A DNA stretch of 64,000 bases from Aphanomyces cochlioides (taxonomy: Eukaryota; Oomycota; Saprolegniomycetes; Saprolegniales; Verrucalvaceae). The translations under genes and the position numbers were made by a program. Positions 43,051-54,611 of this stretch are shown here, piece after piece. The notes under the pieces are model-generated. The model was not told the DNA's origin, ran no database searches, and saw nothing but the letters and a program-made list of their open reading frames with translations. Location: contig JAHQRK010000004.1 of the NCBI GenBank assembly GCA_019828595.1, positions 310,001-374,000 on the forward strand. Reading direction: 5' to 3'. Position 1 is the first letter of the stretch, and each line of letters starts with the position of its first letter.

Positions 43051-43106
43051 TAGGGGTGCAGGGGTTTTATCGACACCCTTTGGGGGTTAAGGGGTTTGGG
43101 GGGTTA
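43051..43106 (-). repeat. Telomere-like tract upstream of paralogue 1
   Basis: A degenerate G/T-rich tract includes TTAGGGGTGCAGGGGTTTTA and GGGTTAAGGGGTTTGGGG. It lies just 5' of the first identified exon of the C1q-like paralogue 1. A comparable tract stands 5' of paralogue 2 at about 44,422-44,460. Confidence 0.6.
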
Positions 43107-43188
43107 GCAGGATTGCAGCGCAATTTCACGATGCCTAGCTTCTGTTGTTCACGGTTATAAAGTCTGATCTCTTTGGGATCTCTAGGGC

Positions 43189-44402
43189 TCAATGTTCACG
43201 TTTGACTGGAATGTTATCGCCATCATCGTCGCTGTCGTCGCCGTTTTCGACTATGGACTTGGGGCCATTTGACTTTGTTGAGCGATCTTGTGAAGCTTCG
43301 GTGACGGGCGACAACTCGAGCGCATGTATAAATAACTTTGTGTTCTTGGACAGCTTGGACTTGGTGCATTTGCCATTGGGACATTGAGAGTGGCCGCAAG
43401 GATGCTTGGCAACGTAGCAGACTTCAATCGTGGAGTCGACGGCAAAGCGCATCACGAGTGACAACACAAGCAAGTACTTTGTGCTTGCGCCTTCGTCTTG
43501 TTTGATCGCTGAGGCAATTGCAACTTTGCTGTCGTTGTGGTAAAGCAGCAGCATGCCACTGCTGGTGGAGCAGCTGCCTGTGATTTGAATGTGAAAGAGG
43601 CCTTCTCGATGGAACGTTAGCACATCAAAGTCTCTGTTGACAGAGACGACAGTGGGCAGCAGTCGCGCTTGGTTGTTCCATTCGATGTGGTCGTAGCTCT
43701 CGGTTTCGTGGGCCGACCCAACCTCGAGCCTTTGAAACTTTGGAGTCGACCCTGACTTCTTCAGTTGCGAATTTTCTTCCTTGAGTTGGTTCACTTCGTC
43801 TTCTAGATCGCGGATCTTTGCGTGGAGCACATCCAGTTGGCCGACTTCACGAGGTGTCAAGATGAACATAAATTCAGCCTGAAGTCTTCCTTCAAATGCT
43901 TCCAGAGTCAAGTGCAGGGACAATCGCCGGTTCGAGATGGGTTTCAGATCAATGTTGTAGTGCTCGCATCCTTCCGAGCACGTCTCATCGTTTCGCTTGG
44001 TGGTGCAGGTCAATACAGCCTGTCCAACTTGAGATTAAGATGTGTATCACGATTGTACCATCAAGGCGGTGAGGATCAATTTGGGGGGTAACGAGTACGC
44101 CGTGCCAGCGGGTTTATGTTCGTCAAAGTTCTTCACTGTACATTCCCTGCATTTAAGATGATCTACACAAGCTGATGATCGCTGTATGTCTTACCACTGG
44201 TTCTTGGACCGCCTGGACTCCATCCAAATGCGGATCGGGAGCTCGCCACCCACAGTGTAGATCTCAACCCGGAAGAGATCCGTGTGCGACGCGTATGTTG
44301 TTCTGGATAGGGAAAAAACCAAGTCTGAAGGCGCGGTGGTAGTCGACGGTGCCATTGAGTTGCTTGATCGAATTGGTTTGGTCCAGTCAAGCTTATTGCA
44401 TC
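43189..44402 (-). CDS. C1q/TNF-like domain protein, paralogue 2
   Basis: Exons 44,195-44,402, 44,059-44,146 and 43,189-44,019, with introns of 48 and 39 nt. The middle exon is 88 nt in both paralogues, showing a tandem duplication. An acceptor-like TATACAG just before 44,402 implies one more 5' exon. Parts in order are: DLFRVEIYTVGGELPIRIWM, the linker FDEHKP, LTCTTKRNDETCSEGCEHYN, a coiled coil (KIRDLEDEVNQLKEENSQLK) that is longer than in paralogue 1, the C1q/TNF-like region (FDVLTFHREGLFHIQITGSC, MLLLYHNDSKVAIASAI, FAVDSTIEVCYVAKHPCGHS), and a charged Asp-rich tail ending PVKREH. Coiled coil followed by C1q-like head suggests a trimer, which is inference. No signal peptide is visible because the first exon is unknown. 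Confidence 0.6.
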
Positions 44403-44754
44403 CTGTATAAATTGATATTTCGGTTACTAAACCCCTACACCCCACAACCCCAGAACCTTCAGCCTATGAAAATAACAGCTTCAGCATACTCCTTCCAGCA
44501 TATCTGAGTGCATTTAATAAACATATATATGAGCAGCTTTCAACACCCAATAGCTGGTAAATCTGGTCATGTAGCAGCTGTAAAAGACCCTTTAGGAGAA
44601 TGAATGAGGGGGTGCGTTTTCCTAAGATATGGTGCACTTTAAAGTTTCAGTTTGAAATTTGACAAAGTATAAAATTTGACAGTATTGTCATTCAAATCAG
44701 CAAGTCGAACCATGGCGCTGGCCGCCCGCAACACCGGCGGAATGCCGGGAGAGC
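44403..44754. other. Divergent intergenic region with telomere-like tract
   Basis: About 350 bp between C1q-like paralogue 2 (minus) and CPAP (plus). It holds a C-rich tract (AAACCCCTACACCCCACAAC) at about 44,422-44,460 and AT-rich sequence. The missing first exon of paralogue 2 and both promoters should lie here. I cannot place them. Confidence 0.45.
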
Positions 44755-47449
44755 ATGGCATGTGCATTGAATGCGTGAAAAATACTCACTCTAGACCATG
44801 TAGTCTCGTTTGAAGAACTTCTCGAGCGCGAATGGAGATCTTCAGAGTCCGTTGCAGCCAATTCAGCAGCGCCGAAGAAAGATGTCCAGAAGAAACCTTT
44901 CTTGAAGAGAGGTGCAAGAGGTTGGTGGAAGAGTAGCGACAAGGCAAAAGCGACGGCTTATACCTTGTCAAGCACTGACGAAGCGTCTTCAACAGACTCA
45001 AAGACACCGGCGCAGATATCTCATTTTGCCGTCCAGACAGAGGAGCAAAAGCCGTCCCGTTTCATGCGAAGTACTGAAACGACGACCTCAAGAAACAACA
45101 GCACAATTCTGCCAGCCAGGATACAGAGTCCAAAAGATGAAGTGGCGAAAAGCCTCGTGGCGAAACCCAATCAACGGGATAGATTGCCTCTGGATTGGTC
45201 CTTCACCAAAGCCAGCGCCTTGGAACAGCTTGGGCTATCGTACGAATGGAAAGCTCAGCAAGATACAGAGGAACTTGAAGAGTTTGAGCATCTCGAACAA
45301 GCCATATACCACGAAGAAAACCAGCATTTACGGAAGGATACACTGTCGCCGAGGCACGACTTGCTGGCCGAGCTAGATGAGTGGAAGTCGGAGGAATTGA
45401 ATGCGTCGCCATTGCCAGAGGACTTGGGTGACAGCGAAGAGGAACTGGGCTTTTCTTCCATGCAGTATTTCCCTGATACTCAAGTAACAAAACCCAAAGA
45501 CGATCTTCTGGAGAGCCTCAACCTGAGTTTCGCCGACTCGGAGCCATGGGAAGACTATTCTGCGATGCTTAAACCTCCGCCACCGCCTCCTCTTCCAGAA
45601 ACCACACAGGAAGATCGTATTGGCAGTGTCGGCAGCACTTTATCAGCGCCAGACGTGCGAGTTGCTCCACCGAGCAGCTCTTCATCTCAGCCAAGGAATC
45701 AAGCAATTCAACAGCCTCCGCCGCTCTCGTCGCTTCAAACATTAAAAATGAAGCTGCAGCAGAAATCAGCCCCGAAGTCAACCTCCCAGAAACCCAAGTC
45801 CATCATAAAGCCCATTGCAAAGCACAAACCAGAACCATCACCAAAGCAACCTTCCCCACCAAAGCCGACAAGCAGTCATCGTGAATTCCCGTCGGCAATC
45901 AACGACAAGGTACAAGCCTCTCGACGCACTAAGATAAATTTCATGTCGTAGCTCAATGAGCTGGAGCAAGAAGTAAAGCATTACAAGCAGGAGACATTAA
46001 AACTCCAGAAACGACGAGAGGCACTCGAGTTAGAACAGAGGAAGCTCGACCACTGTCGTCAAGAATGGCTGGAAGAGAAGAGGAAAGCGCAAGAGGCGAT
46101 CGATGCCGAGTGGAAGATTATTCGCAAGGAGAAGCGAGCTCTCGAGCAAACGCTCAAGATCGGCCAAGGCGTTCTGCCCGATCGCAAGTAGACTTCCATG
46201 TTGTTTCAACAGTCGATTGACCGCGTGGCGTGTAGAGAACGCAATGAAATCGAAGCTCTGAAGGCTCAAATCGTCAAGATGAAGGTACTGCATCCAAATA
46301 GCGAGGACATGATGAAGTGAATGGCGTAGATGGACGACAAGACAAGGACAAACAAGCACAAAGCAGCGACAGATTTCTTTCGCCACCGCATTGCGGTACA
46401 TTGTTCATGCTTGCTTTGGTTCTAACTAGCCTTGCGCAGGAGCTCGAACTCCGCAATCAAGAATTACGAGATGAAATCAAGTTTATGGAGCAGGAGAGGC
46501 TGGCAAATTGGAACTGGGCCGCCGAAAACGACACGCGACCGAATTCAGCGTCAGAGCCGTTTTTATCGCATGCTCACGACGACGAAGATTATAATCCAAC
46601 GAGATACCAAGAACAACCTGATGAGCTCTTTGAGCATGGCCAGGATGCGCACATAGAGCATGAAGATGTCAGCAGGAAGACGACAGCTCAAGCCACCGTC
46701 ACCGCCGTGGAGCAAGACGGGGACCAGGAAGTCGCAAGTTCCACTCCGATCGAAGACGCACGCAGGAATCAAGTCTCGCTTGACGAGGTATGATGCAACT
46801 TCCATTGCAATCTTGATTCATCTGTTGTCTACTAGAGCAAGGATGCCAAGCCGTCGGAGATTCATCATCCTGGAGGAAAGATCGAGAGGCGGTACCAAAG
46901 CGGACCCATCTCCAAGTCGTTCGTCTTTGCAAACGGCACGGAGAAGGATGTCTACGTCGATGGCCACTCCATTGTGCGCTTCTCCAACGGAGATGTCAAG
47001 GAGGTACAGTCCAATGACGGACTTAGTTCGCTCATTCTTTGGCTGTAGGCATATCCAAACGATGGAAAGACCGTCTACTACTATGCCGCCGCCGAGACAC
47101 GGCACACGACGTATGCCGATCAGACCCAAGTGTTTGAGTTCCCAAATGGCCAGGTTCGTTGAACGTTGGAGGAGTGACGAGCTCACCGTAGCGTTCTCTG
47201 CAGGTTGAGAAGCATTATGCCAATGGTATGAAGGAGATCACGTTTGTCGACGGCACGTCCAAGCGAATAGAAGTCAACGGCGACGAGTATAGCACATTTC
47301 CCGACGGCACGCGCATGGTCGAGAAGAAATCAGGATTCCGCGAAGTGATCAACCCGGATGGAAGCAAAGCGCGCGACTATCCTGACGGTCGAACGGTCTG
47401 GGTCACAGCGAGTGGCGTCGAGCAGCCTGTTCAGTACAAAAGGCCTTAA
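44755..47449 (+). CDS. Centriole assembly protein CPAP/SAS-4 (T-complex 10 C-terminal domain)
   Basis: Nine exons: 44,755-44,761, 44,795-45,909, 45,952-46,187, 46,236-46,284, 46,330-46,395, 46,440-46,787, 46,836-47,003, 47,049-47,153 and 47,204-47,449. They give 779 residues. The start is inferred from a 7-nt first exon and a 33-nt intron, which put MAYHVVSFEELLEREW at the N-terminus; an acidic FEEL-type motif near the N-terminus is known in CPAP proteins. Residues 40-370 are low-complexity with Pro runs. A coiled coil of about 130 residues follows (LEQEVKHYKQETLKLQKRRE). The C-terminus is the TCP10/G-box beta sheet of repeated Gly/Asn-Gly hairpins (YQSGPISKSFVFANGT, VYVDGHSIVRFSNGDVKE, FPDGTRMVEKKSG). 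CPAP/SAS-4 builds centriolar microtubule walls, needed for the flagella of zoospores. Confidence 0.85.
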
Positions 47450-47519
47450 TACAACGACTTGTGCGACCACGACAGTGTCTCCATGTTGCTCCTCCACCGC
47501 GCCTGGACTTGCTGCACGT

Positions 47520-47585
47520 CGAGGGGTGAAGGGGTTAGGGTTTTATAACCACAAGGGTGTAGGGTTTAGGGGCTTAGGGGTTCAT
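47520..47585 (+). repeat. Degenerate telomere-like tract
   Basis: G/T-rich sequence made of irregular GGGTTTAGGG-like units (GGGGTTAGGGTTTTATAACC, then GTGTAGGGTTTAGGGGCTTA). It lies in the 170-bp gap between CPAP and the pseudouridine synthase gene. It resembles the oomycete telomere repeat TTTAGGG but is internal and imperfect. Confidence 0.65.
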
Positions 47586-47620
47586 ATTGAACACCGTCAA
47601 TAATCCAAAGGTTGTCCATC

Positions 47621-48708
47621 ATGGGAAGGAAACGGAAGCGCGAAGGAGGCTCTGGCGACGCTCTCATCGAGCATCTCCTTCGTCATTCCCTTGATAAAGT
47701 GAGCAAACAGGTATGCAATGTCTCTATCCGTTGACATCTTGGTTCATACGCCGACAGCATGACGTCGATCTGACAACCTTCAAGTACGGGATTTACCAAG
47801 TCCAGTCGTCTGGCAAAGCAAAAGTGTCCCATGCGACTGGATCGACTATGCATACGAGCGACGTGGCGATTCGTCTCTTCTACTCCAAGCTTCTCTCGGA
47901 CTTTGCGTCGGCGACAGAGCTCGCGACGTGGTTTCTGTCGCTGCTTCCAGATGCTCCGATGGACATGGGCTTTGAACTCGTCCATGCTGAAGTGGAGGAG
48001 AAGACAAACCGCCTTGTCTTTTATACGAGAGAGATGCGAGAATCCCGCGACGACGTGACGCTGCCACTGGATGTTCTCTACGAAGACAGCGCTGTGGTGG
48101 TCGTGAACAAGCCGTACAACCTTCCGAGCGTCGATGGCGTCGATCATTCCACGTCGTTGCATCAAATTCTCAAGACAAAGTACCCTCACGTGCGTCTTCC
48201 TCCATGATATTCCTCATCCTCCTGGCATTAGGTGCGCATGGTGCATCGTCTCGACATGGAAACGTCCGGGATCATGGTCGCCGCGCTGACTTTGGAAGCG
48301 GCGCAGCATTTAAACCGGCAATTCCGCGACAAGACCGTCCAGAAGACGTACGAAGCGGTGATTTCCGGGACGTTGTCGCCGTCTGAAGGCGTTGTGGAGC
48401 TTCCTCTCGCGGCCGATCCAACGCATCGCGTCAAGCAACGCGTGGATATGGAGCAAGGCAAGCCGAGCAAGACGCTCTACACCGTCAAACAAGTCGCAGA
48501 CGGTCGGTCTCGAGTCCAGCTCACTCCAGTCACAGGACGGACGCACCAACTGCGCGTCCATATGCACGCTCTAGGCCATCCCATGGTCGGTGATTCCTTG
48601 TACGCTGAAGACACGACCATTCGCCTGCATCTCCACGCCATCAAACTCGAATTTGACCATCCCGTGAGCTGCCGCCGCGTGCATTTCGACTGTCCATGTC
48701 CATTCTGA
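47621..48708 (+). CDS. RluA-family RNA pseudouridine synthase
   Basis: Three exons (47,621-47,710, 47,758-48,189, 48,232-48,708) give 332 residues. The enzyme turns uridine into pseudouridine in RNA. The N-terminal basic stretch MGRKRKREGG could direct it to nucleus or nucleolus. The catalytic domain has YEDSAVVVVNKPYNLPSVDG, the signature MVHRLDMETSGIMVAAL with the catalytic Asp of HRLD, KTYEAVISGTL, and VTGRTHQLRVHMHALGHPMV, ending in ADTT-type RLHLHAIKLEF. Both introns are of the usual 42-47 nt size and fall in phase 0. No S4 RNA-binding domain is evident. The target RNA cannot be told from sequence. Confidence 0.9.
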
Positions 48709-48764
48709 CTCAAACTGCCGCGACGAAGACGGACATGCAATCTTTCAGGGGTTAAATAGAGTTT

Positions 48765-51700
48765 TCAATGCGAGTCGATGGTCGAAATGACCGCGTCAAT
48801 GTCGACTTGTTCCTCTTCGAGTCGAGGACTTGGCTGCCAATTGTTGCGGAAGCTGAAGTTCTGTCCTTCCGCGTTGTACACTGGAAAGACTTTGCTCGTC
48901 GGGATCGGCGCGTCCACGCTGAGTCTTCCAAGGGGCGACGCATGCGTCGATGAGGGTCCAATGTGGAAAATCTCATCGAGCTTTTTATGGAAGCGATCCC
49001 TGAGTGATCCAAGTCAATTCTAGCCATGGAGCGCGCCAACTTGTCATACCTGTACGGCTTTGGCGGCATGGCGGAGATGCCCGCGGCGTCTTTGCGCATG
49101 AAGAACGTCTTGATGAATCGCTCGAGGCGCTTTTCCAGCGTCCACGTTTGCAGGATATCAATCATGCCAATGTAGAAATAGCCAGGACCGACGACGACTT
49201 CGGCCGCGCGCATGGCCGCGACTGACTGCTTCGCGACGGGTTTCGGCGCGGCAAATGATTCCTCAGCATCTGGCGCTGTCTTGGTCACGTGGAAGCGCAC
49301 TTCGACGATGCCAAGGAGCAAACTGTAGTCCATGATGCCTTGGTCGCAGAGGAAGTCGCTGTCTTTCTTGAGTTGCTCCAGCGTGCCTTGGTAGTCGCTC
49401 AGTCGCACCTTGGTCGTCAAGTCCATGTCCTTCAGAACGATGTTGGGCTCATGAAAACCGCCGCGACTTGGACACATATCGCGGCCGCCGCTTCGGAATG
49501 TCATGTTGCAATAGCTAAAGCAGCATGTGATGATGGAGGAGAGAGAGAGGATTGCATACCGGCATGTACATTCCTGGCCAGGCCGCGCTTTCTCGGCGTT
49601 GCGGTCGATCCAGGAGCCTTTGATGTCGTAGCGTTGATGGACAGCGTGCTGCTTGTCAAAGACGTTCTCCATCACGACAAAGAACGATTCCTACGACATG
49701 GTCATCGTCAATTCCTGCCGCTACTTGATCGCCTACTCGGCCGTAGAGATCCATGGAATAGCTGCCGAGGATCCGCGTGAGGAACGTCGCGGGGTTGGCG
49801 CCGATGTACGCGGCATACTTGTCGACGATGGAATTCAGGAAATGGCTCTCCCGCGCCGTCAAGCTCTTGACGATGTATGCGCCGTTGGACGTGAAGAACA
49901 TGAAGGAGCCGCTCGCGCCTTCACTGAGCTTCGGGATGCTGCAGTCGGTGAACGCGCGGATGAACTCGCGCTCGTCGACGCCAAAGAATTCGCGGATTTG
50001 GCAAAAGATGTCCGGCCGGAAGTCCATGAACTTGCAAGCTTGGCATGAGAAGAGCGAGTGCTCATTCTGCGGCGGATGCACCGTGAAGATGGACACTTCC
50101 GTGAGTTCCAGCGTTTGTCTAGATGGAGAAATGAGCGATCTACGTACGGCCAAAGAGCGCGACGCACCGCTTGTTGGCCACTTGGACCGCTTTCGTGATG
50201 CCGCGCGTCGTATAAAAGACGAGTTCCTTCAAGAGCGCGTAGTTTGTCTGCGCGCGGATCGCATCGTCGCGGTCATGGATCGTCTAGGAAGAAAGATCGT
50301 GAGGAAGAAGAGCGCGAGAGAGCATCATACGCGCGCCGACTGCTTGGAATCCTGGCCGGAAGCGCTGTATAAGATCCACAGGAAGAAGACGATGCTGCCG
50401 CGGAACGAAAGCAAGAAGCCAAAGAGTTCCTTCAGCACTTCGTCGTAGTCGGCAAGCCAGTACGTGACGTAGATGCCCCAGAGGAGCAGCCAGTAGACGC
50501 AGAAAGCGACGGCCGTGACGAATCCTTCCCGGAGTAAAGCGCGTCGATGTTCCAGCGTCGCTTCAATGCCGACGCGGAAGCGTTGCGCCGACACTGCGCA
50601 GACGTAAATGTTGGTACTGAGGAACAAGACGACGGGAGCGACGATGAAGATCCAAATGCCAGCGTCAAAGACAAAGAACTCGCCCGTCGCGAGTCCGCTG
50701 CACTTGACCCAGCAGAAGTCGCCGACGGAAACGCCGTAGAACGACGAACTGCTGAGCATGACTCCGCCCGCGACAAGGCCCAAGCCATGGGAGAACAATT
50801 GGTACTTGCTCCGATTCCGCCGCGGCGATGTGAATGGATCGTTGAGCTAGAGGAGAGCGAGATGAGAGAGAGGATGGACGAGGACGCACCAGCGCAAAGA
50901 GATCGATCGCCATGCAGAATTCCCACGTCACGGACGTCATGATGCAGTATTCCCGCGCCGCCGAGATCTACAGGATGACAACGTGAGGCGGAGATTGATC
51001 GATGGAGAACGAACGAATTGGCAGGACGTGTTGAGCTCCGAGCCGATGGTCCAGTCGTTCCAGAGCGGCTCGAGCAGGAAGGAGATCGCGAGGAGCAAGT
51101 CCATGATGCTACACAAAAGTCGATCGTGCGGTGGAGAGAGCGCGCGTACCTGCGATTCAAGAGGAGAATGTTGGAGTGCCGGCGACATCCAGGGCTGGAA
51201 ATGTACGAGATGGAGACGACGCACGACATGACGAGTGTCCCGAGAGAGCCGAGGAGAACGCCCGATGGGATCTTGACGACCTGCCGCGTTTTATGGCGCA
51301 GCGCCACGGCGCAGACGACCAACGCGACGGAGAAGAGCGCCGCAGAGACGGCAATGACAGTCTTCCCGCCAAAGAGACGACCGTTGTCGAAGAGAAGCAA
51401 GTAAAACTCTTTCATGCCGCGGGAAGGCGGTCGCCGGGTCGCGGGAATCGTCTGAATATTACCTTCGAGCTTCCCGAGCGCCGCAGAGGATTCGTCGTTC
51501 GTTAGACGATGCACGGCCGTCGCTATCGGCGAGTCTGACGATCTTTCAGAACAGTCGTCAGTCGCTGGGAAGAGCACGTTGATGTCCTCGACAGACGCTG
51601 CTCTTGGCGTGGTTGTACCATTGACGCGGCGTTCGGAATCCACGTCACTGATGGCGACGAGAGAGCTCGACTTGCCCCAGAGGTCGGTGAGTGTCGATTG

Positions 51701-51838
51701 CATTGGGTTTGACGGGTCGCCGTTGGAATCCTTGGGAGATGTTGTCGATTTGGCGGGAAGAGTTGAATCTCCAGTCATGTCTGGACCATTCCCGTCGTCT
51801 CCTTGTGCATCTGTCGCCATGGCCACGAGGATGCACAA
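48765..51838 (-). CDS. GPCR-phosphatidylinositol phosphate kinase fusion (GPCR-PIPK)
   Basis: Nine exons on the minus strand: 51,150-51,838, 51,015-51,108, 50,890-50,967, 50,331-50,846, 50,168-50,283, 49,737-50,118, 49,560-49,690, 49,050-49,514 and 48,765-48,999. They give 901 residues. Residues 1-140 are Ser/Thr-rich. A seven-helix region follows to about residue 455 (TVIAVSAALFSVALVVCAVA, IMDLLLAISFLLEPLW, WEFCMAIDLFAL, GIWIFIVAPVVLFLSTNIYV, VAFCVYWLLLWGIYVTYW). The PIP-kinase domain fills the rest: FRPDIFCQIREFFGVD, the ATP-binding Lys in AYIVKSLTARESHFL, FFVVMENVFD, RYDIKGSWIDRNA, FLCDQGIMDYSLLLGIVEV and, at the end, PYRDRFHKKLDEIF. A receptor joined to a PIP kinase is known from oomycetes and Dictyostelium RpkA. 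It would make PIP2 at the membrane in answer to a signal. The last exon pair uses the 50-nt intron 49,000-49,049, because without it the kinase tail is lost. Confidence 0.92.
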
Positions 51839-52207
51839 TCCACACTTCTGTATATAGCCTCGAGGGGATCGCAGGGAGCAGTTTCACGGCAAAACCGTCG
51901 ATGATTCATCCAACGAATGACTTCCAATGCGCCACGACGACACGAAGATCGATGGAAGATGCTCCAACGCTCAAGAAGAGATGCGTTCTTGCAGGGAGAC
52001 CTTGGACATCTCATGGGAATTGCGTCGTTTGGTCTCTGCGCGCCGTTCTTCCAACGTAGAGCAGTTTGAAGTATCGTCACGGTCGCTAGCTGTCTTCTCT
52101 GCATGAGTCTCCCAATGATGGATGTCCGGACTTGCCGCTCTTTCTCCCTGCCGGTGCGGCGCATCTGAGTTGGGAGAGCGCCTTTTCATTCGTCGAATTT
52201 TTGGAAA
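51839..52207. promoter_or_regulatory. Divergent intergenic region between GPCR-PIPK and subtilisin
   Basis: About 370 bp separates the start codons of two divergent genes and must hold both promoters. I see no clear core elements. Open frames crossing it are antisense noise. Confidence 0.4.
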
Positions 52208-53802
52208 GTGATGGGATCTTCCAACAAGATGACGACTGTCTTGGGACTTCTCGCGCTCTTTCTCGGCGCTGCGACCTCCAAGACGCTGCTTGTGCATCTT
52301 AAAGACCCCGTGCTGCACGTTGAGCTCTATGCTGACCTTCCAGAAGAGTCGCATCTCGCAGTGCGGACGCATCTAGCGAGCCGCTTTGAGTCGACGCAGA
52401 AGGAGTTCCATGAAGAATTGGCGACGTTCCTTGAAGATGCAGACCTCTTGATGCCCCGCTCGGTCTCTTTATGGATCCAGAACACTGTCGTCCTCTACGA
52501 CGTCCCAGACACGATCGAGGAGATGCTTTCTGCGCTTGATACTGTCGAGAGCGTTGAAGAAGACGGCACTGTGACTCTCTCAAGCGCCCATGACGTCCAA
52601 AGTGCAGCGGACGACGGAGAAGCAGCAGAGTACTCGTCCTCTGTGCAAGGCAACATTCAAGATCTCCACGCCGACGAGGTACTCTGGCGCTCGACACTTG
52701 TCTTCTTAGGACTCCCATGTAGGCTTGGAAACTAGGCTGGTCAGGAAGCGGCATCGTCGTCGCGAGCATCGATTCCGGCGTGCGATTCACGCATGACACT
52801 CTCCGCGCGACTTACCGAGGTACCTTGAGCGCCTCCCCTCCATTCCTGACAGTTTGTAGGCTTCCAGGACGATGCAAAGGAGGCCAAGCACGACTATTCC
52901 TTCTGGATTCCAGCATCGCAGAACCAAACGCTCACGGCCGACAACGCCGATCTCGTTGGACATGGAACGCACACGATGGGGACGGCGGTCGGTCGCGACG
53001 GCATTGGCGTCGCCCCCAATGCGACTTGGATTGCCGCGCGGCCGTTCAATTGGGACGGCAGTGCCGCCCAGAGCGACGTTCTCCTTGCCGCTCAATGGGT
53101 ACTTCCCGCCTCTCGACTGTATGTATCATGGCTTTGTAGGTCATGTGTCCGACGAAATGGGGCGGCAGCGGCGAGGATTGTTCCCGCGGCGCTCACATCG
53201 TATCGAATTCCTTTGGCGCCAACAGTTCCGTCCATTGGATGGACCGCATCGTCGCAGCGTGGCGCCATGCCGGCATGCTTCCTGTCTTTGCGAGCGGCAA
53301 CGTGAACGGCTTTGAGTGCGGCTCGGTGCTTTGTCCAGGCTGTCTCGCCGACGCTGTTGCCGTGGGCGCTCTCGTCGGGAGCAAGACACTCTGGGGCGGC
53401 AGCGGCAAAGGTCCAAGCACGACGGGCGTCCTAAAGCCCGACTTTGTCGCGCCAGGCGTCGCGATCCGCTCGGCGTCGAGTTTGGGCGACGCCAAGTTTA
53501 TGCGGCTCACGGGGACGTCCATGGCGACGCCGCACGTCTCTGGCGCGGCGGCGATTGTCCTCCAGGAATGCCGGCAGACGCAACGCTCCTGCAAGGTCGA
53601 AGATGTCGTCAAGAAACTCCAAAGCACCGCGACGCAAGCGCTCCATAAGCCTATTCTAGTGCCGTCAAGCTGCGGCGGCACGGCGTACAACACGTTCCCC
53701 AACAACATTTACGGCTACGGACTTCCCAACGTGCTCCATGCTGTCCATCCATCCAAGAAAGTGCCGCTGGAGGTCGTGGAAGCGCTCATGGCCGTGGAAT
53801 GA
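52208..53802 (+). CDS. Secreted subtilisin-like serine protease (S8 family)
   Basis: Four exons (52,208 or 52,211-52,678, 52,723-52,819, 52,860-53,098, 53,140-53,802) give about 488 residues. It has a signal peptide (KMTTVLGLLALFLGAATS) and a propeptide-like region of about 130 residues (DTIEEMLSALDTVESVEEDG, an inhibitor-I9-like pattern). The protease domain starts at ADEAWKLGWSGSGIVVASID. The catalytic triad is visible: Asp in ASIDSGVRF, His in GHGTHTMGTAV, and Ser in TGTSMATPHVSGAA. The oxyanion Asn lies in PVFASGNVNG. The 130-residue propeptide and secretion signal fit an enzyme activated after export. Oomycetes secrete many such proteases. No C-terminal extra domain is present. Confidence 0.93.
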
Positions 53803-53834
53803 CGGCATTTGATTGTCAACATGGAATGGTCTCT

Positions 53835-54520
53835 CTATGAAAGCGCTGGCTGTCGTCGTCGGGACTGTCCAAGCCGTGGTGTTTCTTGGTATTCTCGCTG
53901 GAGTTTCTCGCGGGCTTGGACGAGCGCGGTGTCTTTTTCACGGCCCGTGACGGACGCAGCGCTCATGCGTCGGCCGCCCATCCGCCGCAAAATTGGAGAA
54001 ATGCAGCCTTGGTAGAGCAAGAAGAGGACGCCAATGGCCGCCGCAGCTTGGACTTTGGTGAATTCCGACAGCGCGGCGGCGATGTAAGCGTAGGATTGCA
54101 GCCAGAGCACTTGCCATCGCGGTGGCTGAGACGCTTGGACGCGCAGTTGAGCGTCGTACTCACGTCTCGAAGCGTCGTTCGACAGCACATTGTATGCTTC
54201 TACAAGGCGTTAGAAGTCGATTCCAAGGCGGAAATCACCGGAAATGCGATGGAACTGCTTGGTCGCTGCCTCTCGAGCTTGTAGATCCATGCCGTGGGTC
54301 TTGTCGGGATGGAACTTCAACGACAGCGCGCGATATGCCGCGGCAATTTCATGCGACTTGGCCTCCGTGCCGATCTGGAGGACCTAAAATGCATCAGAAA
54401 AAGCTCTCCAAGGCGAATTGATACATCGTAATGCGTGGAATCGATAGCTTGCATCACGTAGATAAGCCCAGCAAGCAGTAGAAGCGCCACGACCGCCGCA
54501 ATCCATCGAAGCACCGGCAT
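53835..54520 (-). CDS. J-domain (DnaJ/HSP40) membrane protein
   Basis: Three exons (54,425-54,520, 54,239-54,383, 53,835-54,199) give 201 residues. The order is: an N-terminal hydrophobic helix (VLRWIAAVVALLLLAGLIYV), a J domain (THYDVLQIGTEAKSHEIAAA, YRALSLKFHPDKTHG, FHRISEAYNVLSNDASRREY) with the HPD motif that stimulates Hsp70, and then a second hydrophobic stretch (KVQAAAAIGVLFLLYQGCIS) with a basic tail. This topology suggests an endoplasmic-reticulum or other membrane co-chaperone. An in-frame ATG at 54,556 would add 12 residues; I prefer 54,520, which places the hydrophobic helix at the very start. It is convergent with the subtilisin gene, with only 32 bp between stops. Confidence 0.88.
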
Positions 54521-54611
54521 TGAAATCTCCCCGCGATTTCCCCAAAATCCACGCACCCTTTATACTTGATTAAAGTATACCGATTGTCTCTCTCGTGTAT
54601 ATATTTCAAAG

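Noticed and set aside
50547..51505. Plus-strand open frames rich in Glu/Arg over the GPCR-PIPK gene
   Set aside because: Mirror images of the GC-rich receptor exons; the minus strand carries the recognisable domains and splice sites.
53193..53708. Minus-strand frame of 171 codons over the subtilisin gene
   Set aside because: Antisense of the protease exon containing the catalytic Ser; no independent support.
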